Shown piece after piece: positions 60,137 to 64,000 of a stretch of 64,000 nucleotides of DNA. The stretch spans positions 1,984,001 to 2,048,000 of the forward strand of contig NZ_PDJH01000001.1 of NCBI RefSeq assembly GCF_002564025.1, given 5' to 3'. Numbering within the stretch: position 1 is the first letter of the stretch; every line of letters starts with the position of its first letter. This DNA comes from Flavimobilis soli (GTDB lineage: Bacteria > Actinomycetota > Actinomycetes > Actinomycetales > Cellulomonadaceae). Both the position numbers and the translations under genes were made by a program. The notes below the pieces were generated by a model. It saw only the letters and a program-made list of their open reading frames with translations, ran no database searches and was not told where the DNA came from.

Positions 60137-62062
60137 ATGCGAACAGGACGAACCTCCGTGGCCGCCGTAGCGGCGACCGCCCTCGTGGTGTCTCTCCTCG
60201 CCGGAACCCCGGCCGCCGCCGATCAGGTGTCGGCTGTGACCACCCAGGTGTTCCGTTCGATCGGGGAACGCATCGCGTTCAACGGCGCCCTCTACTTCGT
60301 CGCCGACGACGGGACGCGTGGCACCGAGCTGTGGCGCACCGACGGGAGCGCCGATGGAGCGACCCTCGTCAAAGACTTCGCCGTCGGAGGGGCCGCAAGC
60401 GGCTCCACCCCGCGCTTCCTCACGGTGGCAGGCAACCGCCTCTACTTCTCGACGAACGACGGCGTCGACGCTGAGGGTGTCGCTGCTGGCCTCTGGTACA
60501 TCGAGGGGGCGGGCGCCCCCGTCCCTCTCCGGGACGGCGACGGCCGCCGCGCGCGCGTGCACGGACTCACCGCTGTCGGGAACCGGCTCTTCGCCACCTG
60601 GTCAAGCGCCGTCAGGACCGTAGACCCCGGAACCGCCGTGCTGCGGGAGCTGCCCGACGACGTTCGCGGCAACGTCGAGACCGGCATCGCGTTCGGCGGG
60701 CACCTCTATCTCAACCTGAGCATCGTCGGAGGCGCCACCCCCAACGAGCTGTGGCGCACCGATGGGACGCGGACGCAGCTCGTGAAGAACATCGCTCCCG
60801 ACGTGGGGCGCGAGAACCGGTCGAACCCCGAGTTCCTCGCGACGACCGACCGCGGGATCTTCTTCCTCGCTGACGACTCGGTGACCGGCAAGGAGCTCTG
60901 GTACTCCGACGGCACGACTGACGGCACGCGCTTCGTCTTCGACCATCAGCCAGCGCGGGGCACGTACGTCCCTCCGGGCGGAGCGGTCACGGTCGGGCGG
61001 ACGCTCTTCTACACGCCTGACGACGCCGTCACCGGCGTCGAGCTGTGGCGCAGCGACGGGACGCCTGCGGGGACCCGGGTGGTCAAGGACATCGTGCCCG
61101 GGGTGACGCACGGCGTGCAGAGCAACCGGGTGCACCTGACCGCGCTCGGTTCGCGGGTCGCGATGTTCAGCGGCGCCGAGCTGTGGATCTCCGACGGGAC
61201 CGCTGGCGGCACCAGGCTGGTGACCCGCCTGCCCGGGGTGCTCGACAGCGTGCCGGTCGTCGTCGGCAGCAAGATCTACTTCACCGCCTGGAGCTCGCGC
61301 GGGTACGTGCTGTGGCGCAGCGACGGCACTGCCGGAGGAACGTTCGCCCTGTCGAGCGGAGGATTCGATAGCGTCACATCAGGTCAGAGCTCCGCGCGGG
61401 GAGCGACCGTGCTCGGAAGCCGCGTGGTGTTTCCCGCGACCTTCTACCAGGCGCCCGGAACGCGCTTCGCACCGTACGACGTGCGGCTCTATACGGTCGA
61501 CACGACCCGGCCCGACGTCGTGCGGCGGGCGACGACGCGGCCGACCGTGTCGGGCAAGCTCGCCCGCTACGGGACGCTCGCCGTCTCGTCAGGGAACTGG
61601 GCACCCGCCGCGCCCGAGATCACCTACCAGTGGTACGTCAGCGGGAAGCCCGTCGCTGGCGCCACAAGGCCGTCGTTCTACCTGCTGCCGAAGTACGAGG
61701 GCAAGACGATCCACGCGGTCGTCACCGCGGCCGGCCCCGGCGCACGGCCTGCCTCGGTGAAGACCGCACCGAAGGTGCTCAAGGGGAAGCTCACCGTCAC
61801 GAGGAAGCCCGCGATCAAGGGGAAGGCACGCGTCGGCAGGACGCTCAAGATCGTCAAGCCCAAGGTCGACGCCAAGGGCACCAAGCAGACCTACCAGTGG
61901 TATGCGGGCAGCAAGAAGATCCCCAAGGCGACGAAGGCGAAGTACAAGGTGGCCGCGAAGTACCGCGGCAAGAAGATCTCCGTGCGGGTCAAGGTCACCA
62001 AGAAGAACTACCGCACCGTGATCCTTCGGTCGCCAGCGACCGTCAAGGTCGCCAGGCGCTAG
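60137..62062 (+). CDS. Secreted ELWxxDGT-repeat protein with Ig-like, lysine-rich C-terminus
   Basis: A 641-residue exported protein. The signal peptide (about 1-28, ending AAA-D) precedes at least six repeats of the form (G)ELWRTDGT...GT.LVKDI (for example GTELWRTDGSADGATLVKDF and GVELWRSDGTPAGTRVVKDI), which predict a beta-propeller (about 35-450). Two Ig-like modules containing TYQWY follow (about 455-640); the last is very rich in Lys. No sortase motif or membrane anchor is seen, so it may be released or held by charge. Function is unknown; such repeats occur in secreted bacterial proteins. Confidence 0.82.
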   Translation: MRTGRTSVAAVAATALVVSLLAGTPAAADQVSAVTTQVFRSIGERIAFNGALYFVADDGTRGTELWRTDGSADGATLVKDFAVGGAASGSTPRFLTVAGNRLYFSTNDGVDAEGVAAGLWYIEGAGAPVPLRDGDGRRARVHGLTAVGNRLFATWSSAVRTVDPGTAVLRELPDDVRGNVETGIAFGGHLYLNLSIVGGATPNELWRTDGTRTQLVKNIAPDVGRENRSNPEFLATTDRGIFFLADDSVTGKELWYSDGTTDGTRFVFDHQPARGTYVPPGGAVTVGRTLFYTPDDAVTGVELWRSDGTPAGTRVVKDIVPGVTHGVQSNRVHLTALGSRVAMFSGAELWISDGTAGGTRLVTRLPGVLDSVPVVVGSKIYFTAWSSRGYVLWRSDGTAGGTFALSSGGFDSVTSGQSSARGATVLGSRVVFPATFYQAPGTRFAPYDVRLYTVDTTRPDVVRRATTRPTVSGKLARYGTLAVSSGNWAPAAPEITYQWYVSGKPVAGATRPSFYLLPKYEGKTIHAVVTAAGPGARPASVKTAPKVLKGKLTVTRKPAIKGKARVGRTLKIVKPKVDAKGTKQTYQWYAGSKKIPKATKAKYKVAAKYRGKKISVRVKVTKKNYRTVILRSPATVKVARR

Positions 62063-62098
62063 CGCAGGGAACGCACCAAGGCCAGGCTCAGACGACCG

Positions 62099-62509
62099 TC
62101 ACGGAGCTCGCTGGCCGGTCCAACGCACGCCGTCCCAGAACTCCTGCCCGCCCTGCGGGCTCGGGTACCAGCCTGGAGGTGTCGAAGCGAAGGGCGCCCC
62201 GGCGCCGCCGATGACGGCGTGCGACTGGCACGCCATGACGAGTGCCACGACCCATCCGATGAAGGTCCACCCGAGGAGGACGTTGATCAGCGCGATCATG
62301 CCGTGGTTGGAGCGCCCGCGGGTCGCGGCGATCGCCCAGGGCAGCATGTAGAACCCGCTCAGCACAGCGAGGACCCAGGCGATGACCACGACGGCTGGGT
62401 CGACCACGCGGCGGTCGGTCACGTATGCGGGCGCGCTACCCCACGTCGTCCCGTAGGCGTGGGCGTAGGGCTGCGGCGGGTACGGCCCCGACGAGTACGG
62501 GTCGGACAT
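62099..62509 (-). CDS. Small membrane protein: superinfection-immunity-like plus DUF2510 domain
   Basis: A 136-residue protein. A Tyr/Pro-rich N-terminus (PYSSGPYPPQPYAHAYG) precedes two or three membrane helices (about 38-95) with IAATRGRSNHGMIALINVLLGWTFIGWVVALVMA. This resembles the superinfection-immunity family (a phage T4 Imm-like domain common in bacterial genomes). The C-terminus PPGWYPSPQGG...WDGVRWTGQ is a DUF2510 tryptophan motif. The domain names are by resemblance. No phage genes surround it, so a real immunity role is not supported here. Confidence 0.78.
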   Translation of the reverse strand: MSDPYSSGPYPPQPYAHAYGTTWGSAPAYVTDRRVVDPAVVVIAWVLAVLSGFYMLPWAIAATRGRSNHGMIALINVLLGWTFIGWVVALVMACQSHAVIGGAGAPFASTPPGWYPSPQGGQEFWDGVRWTGQRAP

Positions 62510-62545
62510 GGGAATCAGCCATCCTCGGTCGGCGTCGGTGATCGA

Positions 62546-63826
62546 TCAGCTCACGGTAGCGCGGGCGAACCATCGTGCGGTTCGCGCGACGAGACGCTCG
62601 AGGGGACCACGCCCGATGGTTGCGACCCACACGGTCGCGAAGACCATGAGGAGGATGCTCTGCTCGGCCCACTGGATCGGTCCCGGCGCTACGGAGTCGC
62701 CCAGGACTGCGAGCGTGACGATGTGCAGCGAGTACGCCGTCAGCGGCATGCTGCCGAGCGCGGCCAGCGGGATCAGCAGCACCCGCAGGAACCGCGCGAG
62801 GAGCAGGCACAGCGCGAGGACCATCAGCGCGATGCCGCCCGAGCCGACGACCTCGGAGACCCCGCCTGAGTGCGGGTAGTCCGCGAGCACCGACGAACGG
62901 ATCGAGTCGAGGACCGAGGGCTCGTCAGGGTTGTCGATGATCGGCTCGTCGTCGGGCGCGTCCGTGGCGTTGTAGCACGAGACGTAGCTGCCGGGCCCTG
63001 GGTAGCGCTCGCACGTCATCCCGATGAGGTCGACGTCCTCGCCCGGGAGCGTCTCCGGCCCGGCAACCTTGTCGGAACCAGCGGGAGCCGTATCGGTTGA
63101 CGAGGTTGAGGTAACGGACGCGGACCCCGTCGAGGATGAGGGTGACGCGGCGACCGGCTCGTCGAGCTGCGTGCCGAGCATGCCGCCGATCGCGCCGGTG
63201 ATCGCGAGAGCGAGCCCGATCGCAAGCAGCCGTGCGGCGATCCCGAGCGAACGGAGCTGCGATCGGCCGACTGCCATCCCCGCGAACATCAGGGCGAGCC
63301 ACACCGGCACGGAGTACGTGGAGAAGAACGTGAAGGTCGCTCCGATACCGCCGTAGCGGTTGGTCGCAGCGAGCGTCGCGGCGACGACCGGGCCGAGCAC
63401 GCCGAGAAGCCCCGAGGCGACGAGGAGCCGCCGCCTCGACCAGCCCACGAACGGCGCGACGGCGACGAACAGCGCGCCGTACACGCACAGGATGATCGCG
63501 ACGGGAGTGCCGAGCGACTCGAGCACCAACCCGATGACGAAGACCGCGAGGCCTCTCCCGACGAGCGTGAGTCGCGTCCGGCGCACCGCGTCGTCGTCGG
63601 ACGGGTCGAGCTTGCGCGTCATGAGCGCGACCGACACGCCCGCGACGAGCGCGAAGAGCAGGGACGACCGCCCGTTCGCGAGCCCTGCCCACGTCGAGGG
63701 GTCGCTCCACTCCAGATCGGGCACCCCGCCGACGTGCGCGGCGATCATGCCGACGACGGCGACCGCGCGCGCGACGTCGACCCCCATCACGCGTGGTGGG
63801 CGCCCGAAGTCCTTCAGCCCACGCAC
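62546..63826 (-). CDS. Polytopic DUF418/HGSNAT-like membrane protein
   Basis: A protein of about 426 residues with about ten membrane helices. VMGVDVARAVAVVGMIAAHVG near the N-terminus and the C-terminal GSMPLTAYSLHIVTLAVLG and GPLERLV blocks fit the DUF418/DUF1624 group, related to membrane acyltransferases. A Ser/Thr-rich extracytoplasmic loop with two Cys (GMTCERYPGPGSYVSCYNAT) interrupts it. The start is uncertain. GTG 63826 has AGGGGGAA upstream, whereas an in-frame GTG at 63913 would add 29 low-complexity residues and overlap the upstream gene. The acyl donor and acceptor are unknown. Confidence 0.72.
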   Translation of the reverse strand: MRGLKDFGRPPRVMGVDVARAVAVVGMIAAHVGGVPDLEWSDPSTWAGLANGRSSLLFALVAGVSVALMTRKLDPSDDDAVRRTRLTLVGRGLAVFVIGLVLESLGTPVAIILCVYGALFVAVAPFVGWSRRRLLVASGLLGVLGPVVAATLAATNRYGGIGATFTFFSTYSVPVWLALMFAGMAVGRSQLRSLGIAARLLAIGLALAITGAIGGMLGTQLDEPVAASPSSSTGSASVTSTSSTDTAPAGSDKVAGPETLPGEDVDLIGMTCERYPGPGSYVSCYNATDAPDDEPIIDNPDEPSVLDSIRSSVLADYPHSGGVSEVVGSGGIALMVLALCLLLARFLRVLLIPLAALGSMPLTAYSLHIVTLAVLGDSVAPGPIQWAEQSILLMVFATVWVATIGRGPLERLVARTARWFARATVS

Positions 63827-63896
63827 GCCCAGCTTCCCCCTGCGCCCCCACGGCCTCCCGAGCCGGCGCTGCGGCGCCAGCTCGGGAGCGTGCGGG

Positions 63897-64000
63897 TCAT
63901 CCTGCGTAAGCACCCTGCCAAGCAGACGTGAAGGGCGCGTTGGACGGCAGGCGTGCCTCGACCGCAGCGGTCACGAAGTCCTTGGCGACGGCGACGGCGT
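63897..64000 (-). CDS. C-terminal end of a kinase-like protein, probably ThiD-type (partial)
   Basis: Only the last 34 codons or so are in the window, reading AVAVAKDFVTAAVEARLP and ending QGAYAG. The AKDFVTAA helix is the usual C-terminal element of hydroxymethylpyrimidine (phosphate) kinases of thiamine synthesis, but this is too short for a firm call and another ribokinase-fold kinase is possible. It lies immediately upstream of the DUF418-like gene on the same strand. Confidence 0.45.
   Translation of the reverse strand, partial: AVAVAKDFVTAAVEARLPSNAPFTSAWQGAYAG

Noticed and set aside
62099..62509. Superinfection-immunity-like protein considered as an anti-phage or prophage gene
   Set aside because: No phage genes, attachment sites or defence genes surround it, and this domain is widespread as a small membrane protein; only the domain call is kept.

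Overview
The window is a very GC-rich, gene-dense stretch of an actinobacterial chromosome. The order Micrococcales, somewhere near Cellulomonas or Sanguibacter, is my inference. It rests on codon use, GTG/ATG starts placed 6-7 nt after TANNNT -10 boxes (leaderless transcripts), LacI-controlled glycosidase loci, a DUF3151 gene, DtxR/IdeR-type iron boxes, an LPXTG-anchored HtaA protein, and c-di-AMP and SAM-IV riboswitches. Most genes are chromosomal housekeeping or nutrient-uptake genes. I see no prophage, integrase, CRISPR array, tRNA or rRNA.

Layout. 1-9.6 kb: the end of an EamA/RarD transporter, then a galactoside-use locus (LacI repressor, three-palindrome control region, GH42 beta-galactosidase, ABC sugar permeases and binding lipoprotein, and a GH36 alpha-galactosidase broken by an in-frame TAG). 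9.6-18.6 kb: chemoreceptor, NlpC/P60 cell-wall hydrolase under a c-di-AMP riboswitch, septum-formation-like membrane protein, exonuclease III, SDR, pyrE, and an ABC ATPase with its membrane partner. 18.6-22 kb: a wall-anchored heme-binding-type HtaA protein with three 360-bp internal repeats and an iron box. 22-35 kb: HAD phosphatase, DedA, SPOUT methyltransferase, fructose-bisphosphate aldolase, a SpoIIE-type phosphatase flanked by two STAS proteins, a Na+/H+ antiporter, DUF3151, purA, a secreted HExxH protein and an LCP wall-polymer ligase. 35-44.3 kb: purD-purC, then a five-gene ferric-siderophore operon behind an iron box, then purS-purQ and an acetyltransferase. The iron operon thus splits the purine genes. 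44.5-51.5 kb: nirBD nitrite reductase, a 56-aa ORF, and rhodanese-metZ diverging from a cysteine-desulfurase-like gene, each side with its own SAM riboswitch (S-box type on the minus strand, SAM-IV on the plus strand). 51.6-53.1 kb: two paralogous acetyltransferases. 53.2-60 kb: a fatty-acid locus (MaoC-like dehydratase, FabG, thiolase diverging from TetR and acyl-CoA dehydrogenase/oxidase around a perfect inverted repeat). 60-64 kb: a secreted ELWxxDGT-repeat protein, a small membrane protein, a polytopic DUF418-like protein and the end of a probable ThiD-like kinase.

How parts work together: iron and heme acquisition (HtaA, siderophore reductase, siderophore ABC system) appears to be one iron regulon, because both promoters carry DtxR-like boxes. 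Sulfur metabolism (metZ, rhodanese, cysteine desulfurase) appears to be under dual SAM control. The most notable points are the two SAM riboswitch classes back to back, the 360-bp near-identical HtaA repeats, a dispersed palindromic repeat that sits in frame inside a coding gene, the Cys-rich insertion in the siderophore reductase, and the amber-interrupted alpha-galactosidase.
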